This document shows, in pieces, positions 10,501-21,510 of a DNA stretch of 64,000 bases (its first letter is position 1; the number at the start of each line of letters is the position of its first letter). A program made the translations under genes and the position numbers. This stretch comes from Flabesymbios commensalis (lineage: Eukaryota; Annelida; Polychaeta; Terebellida; Flabelligeridae): contig OZ024915.1 of assembly GCA_964017125.1 (NCBI GenBank), positions 16,546,480-16,610,479 of the forward strand. The letters run 5' to 3'. A model generated the notes under the pieces. That model did no database searches and had not been told where the DNA came from. It saw nothing but the letters and a program-made list of their open reading frames with translations.

Positions 10501-11244
10501 TATGTATAGGTTGTATTGAAATGTGTTGTGATCGAGCAAAACCAATCTGTACATGATATCTCTAATATATTGTCAATGCTGAATTATCAATTGTCCAAGG
10601 ATGTATGTAATTGGCATATCACCCATCACAGGTCATCCTGACGACGCCATATTGAAGAACCATAGCAAATTTAAAGCTTTTAGCAACAGTTTAGCGTGAT
10701 TTACAAACCAGTGTTTGGTGTGAAATTTGATGTTTTGGGGGAAGATTTTCGGGATTCATGACTTTTTTGAGTCATAGTAGTTCAAAATTTAAATAAATAA
10801 TTAGACAAAATGCCTGCCGTCAGTACCACGATGACCCGAGTCAGTGAGTCGATGGATTATATGTTCACCTTTCACGCCATGTCACATTGTCGTCAGCAGC
10901 TGATTGGATTAAGCATGAGATATGAAGCGCGTTTCAATGAAACTAAATTGAAAAATGTCATAGATAAGTACAGGGTATTGTAATCAGCCCCACAACAATG
11001 ACCAGACATGTTTGTTTTAATGTTGGTACTTCATCTACGACATTAATGCAATGTCAATCCTCTCAGCGTCGACCTGTTTTATTTTTATTCACCTGGTGTT
11101 GGAAATAATTCCTAACTCAAGTTGATTAAAAATTTCCTGATTTTATGTATTACCCAGCTGTGATACATGTATGTGAAACGAAACTTCAGAATATCTTTAT
11201 TGTTGATTATGCCATTTTTTATTCAACGAATGTTGCCTCTGGAA
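10501..11244. other. Intergenic, no gene seen
   Basis: No gene or repeat recognised. Confidence 0.4.
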
Positions 11245-11703
11245 ATGAAAGGGTGTATCTGCCCTACACAAAGGGGCAGGGGCCCATCTCACTAAGAATA
11301 TTAAAAGTAGGATTATCTTCACTTTCTCTTATTTCCATTAGAAAAGTTAACCTTTAGAACACTGATGTCGACTACACTAGACATTCTGTATTTCTATTAG
11401 CAACTGTATCACCCCTGATAACCAGTTGTCAAAAATAAAATATGCTTTCAATCTTGAAACACTGATATACGTTGGGACCTAAAGTTCACAAATAACACAA
11501 ATTTTCAGGCACTTGAAGTTGTGGATCGTGGTAGCGAGACACAATTTCAAGTGACTGAAAATTTAAATTTCTTTGCTCAGTGCTCTAAGGGTTAAGATTT
11601 ATCTTAACTTTTCTGATGGAAATGATAGAGAAAGAAATCTTAATTTAAATAAAATCTTAATTTTAAGGTTCTTAGTGGGATGGGCCCTGATACACCCTTT
11701 CAT
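11245..11703. mobile_element. H-element interrupted by MITE A copy 8
   Basis: Outer inverted ends ATGAAAGGGTGTATC and GATACACCCTTTCAT, continuing inward as GGGCCCATCTCACTAAGAA and TTCTTAGTGGGATGGGCCC. Without the nested element it would be about 210 bp. A short relative lies near 32488-32555. Family not recognised. Confidence 0.65.
11347..11595. mobile_element. MITE family A, copy 8, nested in the H-element
   Basis: TTAACCTTTAGAACACTGA to AGTGCTCTAAGGGTTAA with the CACTTGAAGTTGTG palindrome. It sits between the two arms of the H-element, so it is the younger insertion. TTAA at both ends is its target duplication. Confidence 0.75.
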
Positions 11704-11878
11704 ATCTAGTGGGGAGAATAGTGTTCAAAATATGCCATGTGAAGCATAAACGTGACAAGGGTGCTTGATTAGGGACTAACATGTTTTACTGCATTCTTAT
11801 TAATAATTCTTGTCTTGCTGAATGATGAGCTATTCTATTTATTGATCAAAAAAAACAAAACAGAAAATTATTTCTATC

Positions 11879-12092
11879 TACTGTAGATCTGGTAATATTT
11901 GCGATGTTTTAATTTTTGCGAATTTCGTGAGGTGCACAAATTCGCGAATTCACGAATATCGTGAGAATTATTATTATAATAGCGCTGCTAAAGAATTGCG
12001 CTGCTAAAAATAAAAATTCACGAATTCTAAACTTCGTTAAAAGTCCAAAAATCAGAAAATTTAAACACGCGAAAATTAACAGATCTACAGTA
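11879..12092. mobile_element. D-element, copy 2
   Basis: TACTGTAGATCTGGTAAT to AACAGATCTACAGTA, flanked by TA, with the same internal GCGAATTCACGAAT arms as the other copies. Confidence 0.75.
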
Positions 12093-12744
12093 TGACAAAT
12101 GGACATTTCAAATTCAATCATTTAAATAGCTGAACATCTACCACAAAATAGGTTATCAATTCAGTCGCATTTTATTTGGGACCCCCCTATCTATATTGGT
12201 CTAGCAGAACTAGCTCTCAAAACTGATCATCCCTAGCTAAGATTTCCACAGAGTAGCCTACCCCCAGTTTAACTGGTACTCTTTGGTCTGCAGTACGACC
12301 CAGGTACTGGGCCGAATATTGATCTTTTTCTGTGGAAAATGACTCCCAGTGATACCACATGTACTCGCTCATCAGCTACAATTCCAGCCAAATATTTAAT
12401 TTTGACCCTGTGATTAGAACACACGCTAAGTATTAACAGAGCTGAATGCTATTATTGTTTTTGTGAAATCAGTATTATTTGCTAATTGTAGAATCCTAAT
12501 TATGTATATATGAGTTGACTGTTATTCTATGACTATAGTATTAAGAAAACGAAACACTACATCTTATAAAAAACAAATGATGACACTATGCAGAACAATT
12601 TGTACAACACGTATTTATGTGTCAGCTCTATAAATTAATCAAGATGTTTCCTGCAACAAAGTAGTGCCTTACCAGTAGATACCATATTCCCGAAATCACT
12701 ATATATTGTTCTGACTAAGAGTTGTCCCTGTTATATTGATGCCC
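12093..12744. other. Intergenic, no gene seen
   Basis: No gene or repeat recognised. Confidence 0.4.
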
Positions 12745-13364
12745 TCAACCACGCTGAAATTTTTTTGTATAAACCATGGAGACCAAAGGGTTTTTTCAAT
12801 TTGAAATCAACAGAAATGTCTTAGTTGGCTCTTTCCCCTTCATTTAAAGGGACTGGCCCACGCTAAAATCATCAAAAATCGGTGATTTTATTTTGGCTTC
12901 TTAATATGACCATATGATGTAAACATGTCCATAGACTAGAACTGCATTTTTTTTTATTTTTTTGTGCTGCGTATTCACCAGTTAGGCTAGATATAGAGTC
13001 GAAATTCCTGATTTCTAATTATTGACAACCATGTCAAAAATTAGAAATACGGGAATTCCGTGTCTATATCTAGTCTAACTGGTGAATGCGCAGCAGAAAA
13101 ATTAAAACAAAATTGCAGTTCTAGTCTATAGACATGTTTACATCATATGGTCATATTAAGAAACCAAAATAAAATCACCGATTTTTTGATGATTTTAGCG
13201 TGGGCCAGTCCCTTTAACATGTTTAAATACCTATTTTATGAGTCTCTGACCTTTAGAAATATTTTAATTCTTTCAGTGCCAGGACTGTTTTATACGTCAG
13301 AATCTGACGTCTGTAGACGTCAGATTCTGACGTATAGAGACGATCCCCGGGCTGAAAGGGTTAA
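12745..13364. mobile_element. MITE family B, copy 4, split by a P-element
   Basis: Left part carries the GTATAAACCATGGAGACC and TTTGAAATCA segments; right part carries the GTCAGAATCTGACGTC hairpin and ends CTGAAAGGGTTAA. The gap between them is exactly the TTAA-bounded P-element. Confidence 0.75.
12844..13217. mobile_element. P-element: long-arm foldback MITE nested in B copy 4
   Basis: TTAAAGGGACTGGCC to GGCCAGTCCCTTTAA, about 374 bp, almost wholly one palindrome: two arms of about 180 bp meet near 13030. TTAA at each end is the target duplication. A second copy lies at 55265-55615. Confidence 0.85.
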
Positions 13365-14057
13365 CTATTTAGGTATGCTAGCTGTTTGTATCAACTTTGC
13401 CACTCAACTTATCCTGGCTTGTAACCACTTTCACATTTATATATAATAATTGACATGTATAATTAAAATAATTAACACATCTATGTACACACTTACATGT
13501 ATATGCAAGCTTTAATGCAACCGTGTATTATTCTATAGGGTATTTTTATACTACCCATTTCCATTGACCATTTGTATCTTAGAAATAGTTATCCCATTAT
13601 AGATGATTATTTATATTGTGAAACATAGCATTGTAATAGTGATCCATGGTGAAGGCATGGTGAAGGCATACATTTAAACGGTTGAGACAATACTTGTGGC
13701 ACAATTAATGCTTTTGAAAAAAATGCAGACCATTTTTTACATAGAATAAGGTAAATTAAGTACAGCGCTTCTTTCCCTTGTGATGTTAATATGCTTATTT
13801 AATATATAGACTTTTCAAAATGTGATATAAGAATAAGGTAACATTCCACGTTTTATATTAACTTAAGTAAACAAATCAAATTTGTATACTTTCCAGTTTT
13901 GGTTAGCATGTTTTGATATTCTGTCATTGTTAACAGCATATGTACTTGTTCTTCATATGACTAAATATCCAGTGGCAACATCGACTCTAGTCCCAATTGT
14001 TTTTTTCTATTAACTGGTATTATTGTTGTGTGTATTTTATCATTATTGTAATCAGTG
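13365..14057. other. Intergenic, no gene seen
   Basis: No gene or repeat recognised. Confidence 0.4.
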
Positions 14058-14301
14058 TTAACCCTTGAAGCGCTGAATTTTTTTATGAAACCATCGCAAC
14101 CAAAGGTTTTTTCAATTTGAAATCATCATAAATGTCTTAGTTAGCTCTTTCTGATTTTTTTGAATACCTATGTTATGGGTCTACAGTCATTATAAATATT
14201 TTTATTCTTACAGTGCAGGATCGACTTTAGTCGTCAGAATATGACGTCTACAGACGTCAGATTCTGACAACTAAAATCGATCCCTGCACTGTAGGGGGTA
14301 A
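14058..14301. mobile_element. MITE family B, copy 5
   Basis: Starts TTAACCCTTGAAGCGCTGA; the hairpin GTCAGAATATGACGTC and inverse lies at the right end, which has lost the final TTAA. Confidence 0.75.
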
Positions 14302-14321
14302 AGTATTAACTGGAAACATCT

Positions 14322-14531
14322 TAACCCTTAAAACGCCATATTATAAAATAATTTTTTTACTTTTTCGCTGTAGCGCTGTAGCGAAACAACTTCATTTGGC
14401 TAAAAATTACATATATTTGTACAATTTGATTCAAGATAAATGCCAATTTTACAGATTTAATGCGTATTTCTCTTGCAAATGTTCTTTTTTTGAGGGTCAA
14501 ACAGAGAGCCTTGAAAGCTTAAGGGTTAATC
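14322..14531. mobile_element. TTAA MITE related to family A, copy 9
   Basis: TTAACCCTTAAAACGCCA to GAAAGCTTAAGGGTTAA with a degenerate palindrome. Separated from B copy 5 by only 20 bp. Confidence 0.6.
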
Positions 14532-14708
14532 TACACTACACTAAATAGAAGTGAATATACGCCTCTAACAATTAAGACAAGTCCTAATATTACCTATTTC
14601 AAATTATCTAATATTTACCAGTGCATGTGCAGTTCATTCACATGTCTCGCACATTAAGATTCACTGCACAGTAAAGCTGCTCATCCTGTATATGACAGAT
14701 TGGACAAC

Positions 14709-14816
14709 TCAGTAACACAAGACGTTGAGCCAATGTTGGGTTGATGTTGGGCCAGCGTCGGAGAAGGTGTGTCAACATCAACCCAACATTGGTTCAATGT
14801 CTTGTGTTTACTGGGA
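14709..14816. mobile_element. C-element, copy 2
   Basis: Palindrome CAGTAACACAAGACGTTG to CAATGTCTTGTGTTTACTG, with centre GGGCCAGCGTCGGAGAAGG. Confidence 0.75.
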
Positions 14817-16586
14817 ATTCTCCTGAAAATGTGTTTTGTATATTTAGTTTTATTTATGTTAGTTATTTGTTATTGTCCATGTCACACCAGTTACATGTTA
14901 TGCCTTTATTGAAGGTAATAAGGTAATCAGAAACGTCTGATGTGCTGTAAGTCATTTATATATGGAGGATACCATTCATGCATAGCTTTCTATATCTTGC
15001 AAGATCGAGCACCATGATAATTGTATTACTAGTATGTATGTATATTTTCTAAACAGGTGGTGTCAGTTCGAAACATGTGGTGCCATACTTTTTTCAATGC
15101 TGTCGTCTTTCCAATGACAGAATAGTCAACAGTTCTATCGTCATCTCACCATCAATTATCTCTAGTTTTTAATCACTTTTGCTGAAAAAAATTAAAGTAA
15201 TAAATTTCCCGTGTAAAACATAGACAACAAGCTAAGATGTTACGCATGACTAAAATGGGTTTACAACAAATTTTTCAGGGATCCAGTAATTGATATTCAA
15301 ACAACACTTCAGGCTAATAAGATCACTAAGTTGAGAAAAAATTGTGGAATGTTTTTTCCGCTACATCTTTGAAATCTCAATATGATCGTTTAGTATATTA
15401 GTTATGGTTAGTTTTTTACCATTGTTAGCTTTATGCAGGATTCCACTTCATAGTGTTGTATATCGTACAAATAATTTTGCAGTCATTAAAGTTTTTTCGT
15501 CCGTCATAATAGCTCTTATCCACGTAACTTTATCTTGTTCACTATACATACACTTCTTTTATCCCATTCAAAGCCAAATGAAAAGAAAATGTCAATTATA
15601 CGTTTGTTTTGCATCATAGTTTCTCGTATTCTGTTGATACAAAACTAATTATAATTTATTAGATCTTTTAAATATTTAATCTCAAATGTGTTTGTTTAAT
15701 ATATGTATTGCAACATTCCTAGAATATGACGATGCTCTGTACAAGGTGAGAAGCAGTCTTCCACCTTTTTGTGATATGTGTAAATTTGATTTGTTTTGTT
15801 TATTCTAACAACACTGGCAACTCAGAATTCTTTCGTCTGTGTAGACATTATATTATGCCAGATAAGTCGAAAATGAATTTTTAATGTGTCAATAAAATAT
15901 CTGTCCATCTATTATTAGAAATCACCAATGGTGTCTGTATAATAGATTATAAAACCTAGCAAAAAAACGCCACTTTTCTCATTGCAAAAAAATTAAAATG
16001 TTATATTACATTTTCAAGTCATAATTATGTGAAGTGGTGTTTGCTTCTTGATAAGCCTTATACTTAATTCTGTATCCCATACGTTTTACCATCTTTCAAG
16101 AAATAGTTTATGATGGACACAGGATGTTTTAAAAGAGCATACTACATGCCTATATATATGAAAACTAAACCTTAGAGGTTCCGCTTATTGATGGACTGTG
16201 TCATTGTCTATGAGATCATACTCATTGAAAATCTGGCCCCTGATATAAATATTAGTCACTAGTAGGTAAAGGATTAACATGTTTTGGGACTAAATTTCTC
16301 ATGCAGAGACGGTAGCAAACGGTTACACATAGATTTCTTGCTACGAGCCAAAAATTTTGTTCTCGAGCCAGTCTAATGTAGGCCAATTTAGAACATCCGC
16401 TCACTGACTGCTATAATGGGACCAATGTAAATAGTATCTGGAAGTTATTCTTGCACAATTATATTCTGCAGAAGCATTGTATGGGTTAGAGATATATTAA
16501 AAACTGTCATTAATCGAAAGTTGTTCTTGCGATATTTTCTTTCCTCCGAGTTTGAGAGCGTGCTCCGTAGATGAATCACCTCATAA
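14817..16586. other. Intergenic, no gene established
   Basis: AT-rich, with only short open frames. At 15722-15744 a 23-nt stretch lies between CATTCCTAG and GTGAGA and could be a spliced microexon; nothing else supports it. Confidence 0.35.
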
Positions 16587-16766
16587 TTAACTTTTACAAT
16601 GCTGACATGTTTTCTTTTCAATTTGCAATTGCCATAAATGTCTTATTATAGCTCTTTCTGCTTAATTTGAATACTTTTGTTAAGGGTCTACATCGCCTTT
16701 AGACGTCAGAATTATCGACTTAAGTAGATTCTGACGTCTAAAGTCGATCCCCGCACTGAAAGGGCT
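16587..16766. mobile_element. MITE family B, copy 6
   Basis: TTAACTTTTACAATGCTGA to CACTGAAAGGG with a shortened hairpin. A C-element begins two bases after its end. Confidence 0.7.
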
Positions 16767-16768
16767 GT

Positions 16769-16882
16769 CCCAGCAAATGTGAGGCGAGAAAATGAACCAT
16801 TACTGACGAAATGTTGGCCGAAGGTAATCGATGCTGGACCATCATTCAGCCAACACTGTATCAGCGTTTGGTGTTTACTGGG
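16769..16882. mobile_element. C-element, copy 3
   Basis: CCCAGCAAATGTGAGG to TTGGTGTTTACTGGG, diverged centre. Confidence 0.65.
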
Positions 16883-17673
16883 AGGTGCATGTGAGGATGG
16901 GAGCATATATTCCCACAAACACGAAGCAGTGTCTGAATCCTGGTATGATTAATCTCCTATGCCATGGACGGTGGGCCAACTTTATATCGAGATTGTGTCA
17001 AAGTCTCCTGTTCAAAGTCTCCTCGTCTAATATCGGGGGCGAATCTAGACCGGGTTGATAGGTTCTCCGGAACCCTGTCAGCATTTTCATCAAATTACAC
17101 TGGGTTAAATACCTAAAAACCACAAAATTATTTAATGTTTTCAAGTTGGAACCCGGTCATCATTTTGTCGACAATGTTCATTAGAACCCAGTCCTAATTT
17201 TGATTACAGGGTTCCAAAACAAACAATATACATGTATGTATTTATATCTTTCATAGTTGGTCAATTAGTAGATTAGGCAGTCCGTTTCTTTGATCTCAAG
17301 ATAAGCATTGGCGCTAAGTATATATATATTTGATTGGAACGGAACCCTGTCAGCTTTTTTCCTGGATCCGCCTCTTAATATGGGCTCACATCGCGGCATA
17401 GGCAAGTTGGTGATATATCGCATATATATATAGGCTATACAAACTTGTTTCCCAACAGTTACATTGTTGGCTCAATATTGATCCATCGTCTGTGATGCTG
17501 GCAGATCATTGGGCAAACATAGCGCTAACATATGCTAGGCCTACGTGCTGCATTGGTTTTCACCTGGCTCCTAAAATGTCGCTTTGCCATAGGGCGTACA
17601 ACATTTTTTATTGTTGTTAAGTTGGAGCTGATTTGACCTTCATATAATTCTCAATGTTTTCTCATAATTACAA
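16883..17673. other. Intergenic; decayed C-element near 17450-17530
   Basis: CCCAACAGTTACATTGTTGG then GATGCTGGCAGATCATTGG suggests a decayed C-element. Otherwise unrecognised. Confidence 0.35.
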
Positions 17674-17782
17674 CCCAACAAACACAAAACATTTATAAAA
17701 CATTTGTACAATGTTGGATCACCGTCTTCGACGTTGGTCCAACTTTGTACAAATGTTATACAAATGTTTTGTGTTTGTTGGG
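17674..17782. mobile_element. C-element, copy 4 (ATTTGTA subfamily)
   Basis: CCCAACAAACACAAAACATT to AATGTTTTGTGTTTGTTGGG, flanked on both sides by AA. Shares the ACATTTGTACAATGTTGG inner arm with the copies at 57843 and 62943. Confidence 0.8.
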
Positions 17783-17792
17783 AAGGGCTGAT

Positions 17793-17986
17793 TTAACCCT
17801 TTGACCGCCAAATTATCTTATTTTTTACGCATTTGAAATTGTGTCTCGGTGACACGGGGCACAATCCGAGTGGGTGAAATTCGTCAAATTGGAGGAAAAA
17901 TACCTCAAAATATTTGTGAACGGTGATAATTTTGGGTGCTGACAAGAAAATGGATTAAAAACCATCATAGGCGGTTAAAGGGTTGC
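17793..17986. mobile_element. TTAA MITE related to family A, copy 10
   Basis: TTAACCCTTTGACCGCC to GGCGGTTAAAGGGTT gives 13-bp inverted ends; the internal palindrome is worn (TTGAAATTGTGTCTCGG). Confidence 0.7.
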
Positions 17987-18077
17987 TACTTGATATACAT
18001 AACGCCGTAAATTATATATTTTACACCACATGTGTGTAAAACCACCACTTCAGAAAACTCGAGATGTCTTATCAATG

Positions 18078-18240
18078 CTGTTGTAATGTCTGAACACCCT
18101 CTTAGACGCTGGTCCAACATTACATGGGTGGTTGTCATGAAAGCGACTCCTGAGAGTCTTTTGACAATCTCCCACTTTTCTTAAGTGCATAAACGACTAC
18201 TACTACAGCAACATTGGTTCAACGTCTCGTGTTTTCTGGA
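18078..18240. mobile_element. C-element, copy 5, with an internal insertion
   Basis: Core TGTTGTAATGTCTGAAC to GCTGGTCCAACATTACA, then about 65 bp of other sequence, then the outer arm ATTGGTTCAACGTCTCGTG. Confidence 0.5.
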
Positions 18241-18523
18241 ACATCGGGGAGCTATTAATTGAAAATCAAATCACTCATGATTGCAAGCATGTTTACTAGA
18301 CCCTAATGGTTTTATTTTTCATATTTTATATAGTTTTAATTGTATGTATCAGTATCCACATCATCTGACATATCATAATCTTCACACTATTGTCTCATCT
18401 TCTGCACTTTATAAATGCATTCCTTTGTTACTTTATCAAATAATTTGTTGTTTTTCTTATTTCTTTTCTGTTGATCTTTTATCCTTTATTTTAGTTTTAT
18501 GTTTGTTTCGTGACATTTTTAAA

Positions 18524-18622
18524 AGCAGTAAACGTTGAGTCAACGTTGGTATAACGTTGGTCCACCGTCTACGACGCTGGACCAGCGTTAAACCGACATT
18601 GCTCCAACGTCTTGTCTGCTGG
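18524..18622. mobile_element. C-element, copy 6
   Basis: CAGTAAACGTTGAGTC to CCAACGTCTTGTCTGCTGG, centre GGTCCACCGTCTACGACGC. Confidence 0.75.
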
Positions 18623-18817
18623 GAAATTACAAGCGAGAATAACATGCCTCTGGATGATTTAAAAAGCTAAACTATAGATATTCTAGCCCTACATATGTAC
18701 AAAATAGAAGGGATGTCATTTTAATGTTTAATGTCATAGCATTACAATACCAGTACTAATAAAACTTCCAACTGGTATGAACGGTGGCAACTTCCCCAGC
18801 GAACATAATACATACAT

Positions 18818-19073
18818 CAGTGGCGGATCCAGGAATTGACAGACGGGAGGGCGACGCAGATTTTTTTCAAGAATTTAAATACACCACAGGTGGCGCAGCC
18901 AGCCTCTTATATGCTCTAGAGGGCAGGCTCCTCCAGAAAAAAATGAAATCTAAGGCTTCAAAATGGTGCATTCTAGAGCATATTTCGGCCCACATGTGGT
19001 CATTTTTTTGTTTTTGGAACTTTGAATGGGGGGGGGGGGGTTACAGCTGCGCCCCCCTCTGGATCCGCCACTG
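18818..19073. mobile_element. hAT-like MITE (CAGTGGCGGATCC ends)
   Basis: Inverted ends CAGTGGCGGATCCAG and CTGGATCCGCCACTG, 256 bp apart, with a poly-G run near 19028-19040. The CAGTGGCGGATCC end resembles hAT-type non-autonomous elements of many animals. No 8-bp target duplication is visible. Confidence 0.65.
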
Positions 19074-19502
19074 TTCAATCCAATTCTGTCTTATCTCCCC
19101 ATCCTCAACAGGTTATCTTGGCCCAGGTAGCCTATACTAGTTTAACAGTGGCCAAAGCAAGTAAGAAAATAATTATTATTGTAGCATAGATGTTGTACTT
19201 GGTGAATTTGTTTGTGTATGTAAGGGGAGTAATAAAGTAGCAGTATCTCTCGTAGCAAGCAGGCCGATTATGTGCACTGAGGATTAGAGGAAGGTGGCGG
19301 TGGCTGTGGCAAAGCGCGAGATACAGCATCAGTCATTAGTTGAATGGTGTTGCTTATCACTACAGTTAGCATGCTCACTAATATGATGATGTCACTAAAA
19401 TGTAGATTTCAAACAGCATGTATGAAGCCAGCACAATATAATGCGGTGTATAGAGCGGGTACTCGCTTCTGATCACATGTAAAAGGTACTCGTTGGAAAT
19501 TA
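19074..19502. other. Intergenic, no gene seen
   Basis: No gene or repeat recognised. Confidence 0.4.
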
Positions 19503-19945
19503 AATGGTCATATGTTTTTTAGCCCGCCTTTTAATTAAAAAACGTCGGCTATTGCAATTGAAGTTAGGCGGTGTCGGCGTTAACATTTACTTGTGGGCGC
19601 GATAAGTTTTTTATGTATCCTCTTCAAATTTGTTATGCATGTTACTACTAAGCAGTTCTCGGACAAGTTCGATAATGGCTAAAAAAAATTCAAAATGGCC
19701 GATTTATTGCGATTTTTCGCATTTTACGTCAATAATTTGACCTTGTGTGTGCGATAACTTGAAATGTTTTTCATGTATCCTTCCCAAATTTGTTATGCAT
19801 GCATGTTACTAATGACCAGTTCTCGGCCAAATTCAATAATGGCTGAAAAAAAATCAAAATAGCCGATTTATTGCGGTTTTTTGCATTTCACGTCAATAAT
19901 TTAACGTTGTGGGCGCAATAACTTCCAAGTTCAAAATAGCGCGAC
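19503..19945. mobile_element. Element with AGCCCGCC/GGGCT ends and two tandem units
   Basis: Begins AGCCCGCCTTTTAATT and ends GCGACGGGCT. Inside, two units of about 180 bp (from about 19593 and 19740) share GTGGGCGCGATAAGTT-like starts, AAATTTGTTATGCATG and CCGATTTATTGCG. Family not recognised. Confidence 0.55.
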
Positions 19946-20004
19946 GGGCTATTGTCGAGTGGGTTCTTGTTTAGGTTTTTTACTGTTCAACTAAGGGAGT
20001 CTAT

Positions 20005-20228
20005 ACCATTTAGTTATCTTATTTACCTTTTCAACCACTTAAGGTTGTGTCTCGTTACCGCGAGCCACAACCTCAAGTGGGGAAAAAAACTCACATTTGT
20101 TTAAACTAAGATTAAACACTGGTATTTTGTATGTTTAAACAATGATTTTATTCCTGATAACTGTGATTTAATCTGTAAATAAAGTAGATTAAAAACTACT
20201 GTAGACGTGCTTAGCGGCGAAATGGTTA
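20005..20228. mobile_element. MITE family A, copy 11
   Basis: Strong palindrome CCACTTAAGGTTGTGTCTCG and inverse; ends worn (AAGGGAGTC and GCTTAGCGGCGAAATGG). Confidence 0.7.
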
Positions 20229-20249
20229 GAATAACAGGTATATTTTAAT

Positions 20250-20322
20250 TAATTTTCAGCCACTTGAAGTTGTGTTTCGCTACCGCGACTCACAACTTCA
20301 AGTGGGTGAAAATTACGTTTAA
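20250..20322. mobile_element. MITE family A, palindrome core, copy 12
   Basis: Isolated core GCCACTTGAAGTTGTG to CACAACTTCAAGTGGGTG immediately after copy 11; flanks lost. Confidence 0.65.
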
Positions 20323-20640
20323 TTTGAGGCTTTCATTCTAACTGAATCGTTGTTTTAACGATGCTCTGTGGCATATTATTTCTGTAATTTGCAGCTTCAA
20401 ACCAGAGGATGCTCTCCTACCATTTGAAACCATATACGCATTGACGCCATCAGCCATTACTAATTTACACGAGTGATAACTGATTCTCCACGGAAGTTGT
20501 TTGGTCATCATGGAATTTAATTATGTGGCGAACAGCAAAATATCAGATTCCCATAACATTAATAGTCCGTGTAAACTAATCATGTTAGTGATGACTGAGA
20601 CATCCATGTAACATAAGCAATTAGATCAAGATCAAGAACG
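20316..20640. repeat. Diverged direct duplication, left copy
   Basis: Matches 20890-21190 in order: TTTAATTTGAGGCT, ACGATGCTCTGTGG, GTAATTTGCAGCTTCA, TGACGCCATC, ACACGAGTGATAA, GATTCTCCAC, TTTAATTATGTGG. Non-coding by eye. Confidence 0.7.
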
Positions 20641-20889
20641 ATATGAACAGCTGATTTATTTATTTATTAGGATTTATATAAACAATAATCTTGCAAATAT
20701 ACAAATTTGTAAAAAATAATGTGGACCGTTGCATCAGGATGTCGAACACAGGTGACCAGCAGCCTAACTAAGTTTGACATCCAGGATAAAATGTATATAC
20801 ACGCTAATTATACTAAAAGTAAAAGTGCGAAAGATAACATACGACAATTAAAAAAATGATAAACATTAAGCCTACTCTCATAATTTGTT
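20641..20889. other. Spacer of the duplication
   Basis: AT-rich; starts with a short TTTA repeat. No gene seen. Confidence 0.4.
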
Positions 20890-21190
20890 TAATTTGAGGC
20901 TGATATAGTAGCACTAGATGAATCATTTTTCCAACGATGTTCTGTGGTATTTTATCTTCTTTGAACCTTGAATTACTAACGTAATTTGCAGCTTCACACC
21001 GAAGAATGCTCTCGTACTATATTTTAAACTGTGACACGTACTGACGCCATCTGCAATCACTGATATACACGAGTGATAATAGATTCTCCACTCAAGTGAC
21101 GTAGTCATCATGTGATTTAATTATGTGGAGAAACAGCAACATATCTCATTAGATCAAGATATCAATCAGATCAAGAATGATGTGAACAGC
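20890..21190. repeat. Diverged direct duplication, right copy
   Basis: Second copy of 20316-20640, offset about 575 bp, with several small indels. Both copies are followed by AGATCAAGA-rich sequence. Confidence 0.7.
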
Positions 21191-21219
21191 TCAAAGCTGA
21201 CTATGAGCCCCGCATAACT

Positions 21220-21265
21220 CGTCCCCCTTGGATATGAATACACCCTTGCAGATCCAAGGGGGACG
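21220..21265. repeat. 14-bp perfect inverted repeat
   Basis: CGTCCCCCTTGGAT at 21220-21233 and its exact inverse at 21252-21265, 18-nt loop. Could be a tiny foldback element. Confidence 0.6.
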
Positions 21266-21332
21266 AATTAGACCTACGTTTGTCTACAATAATATGATTT
21301 AAATTTATAGAAATTGAAGTAGATTTTCTCCG

Positions 21333-21510
21333 TTAATCCTGAAAGTGCTCAATTGAATAATTTAATTTTTACTCACTTTAAGTCGTGTCTCGCAAACTTC
21401 AAGTGTGTGAATATTACTTAAATTTGTTAAATTAATGACCAAACATTAGAAAATGCTTATGTTTAAACTTTGATTTTATTCCCAATGACATTAATTTGAT
21501 CGGCTTATAA
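21333..21510. mobile_element. MITE family A, copy 13 (short palindrome)
   Basis: Family A flanks with a shortened palindrome (CACTTTAAGTCGTGTCTCG then CAAACTTCAAGTGTG). Confidence 0.55.

Noticed and set aside
15722-15744. 23-nt exon-like stretch between CATTCCTAG and GTGAGA
   Set aside because: No partner exon, no homology, and such signals occur by chance; it lies beyond the ZC2HC1A stop.
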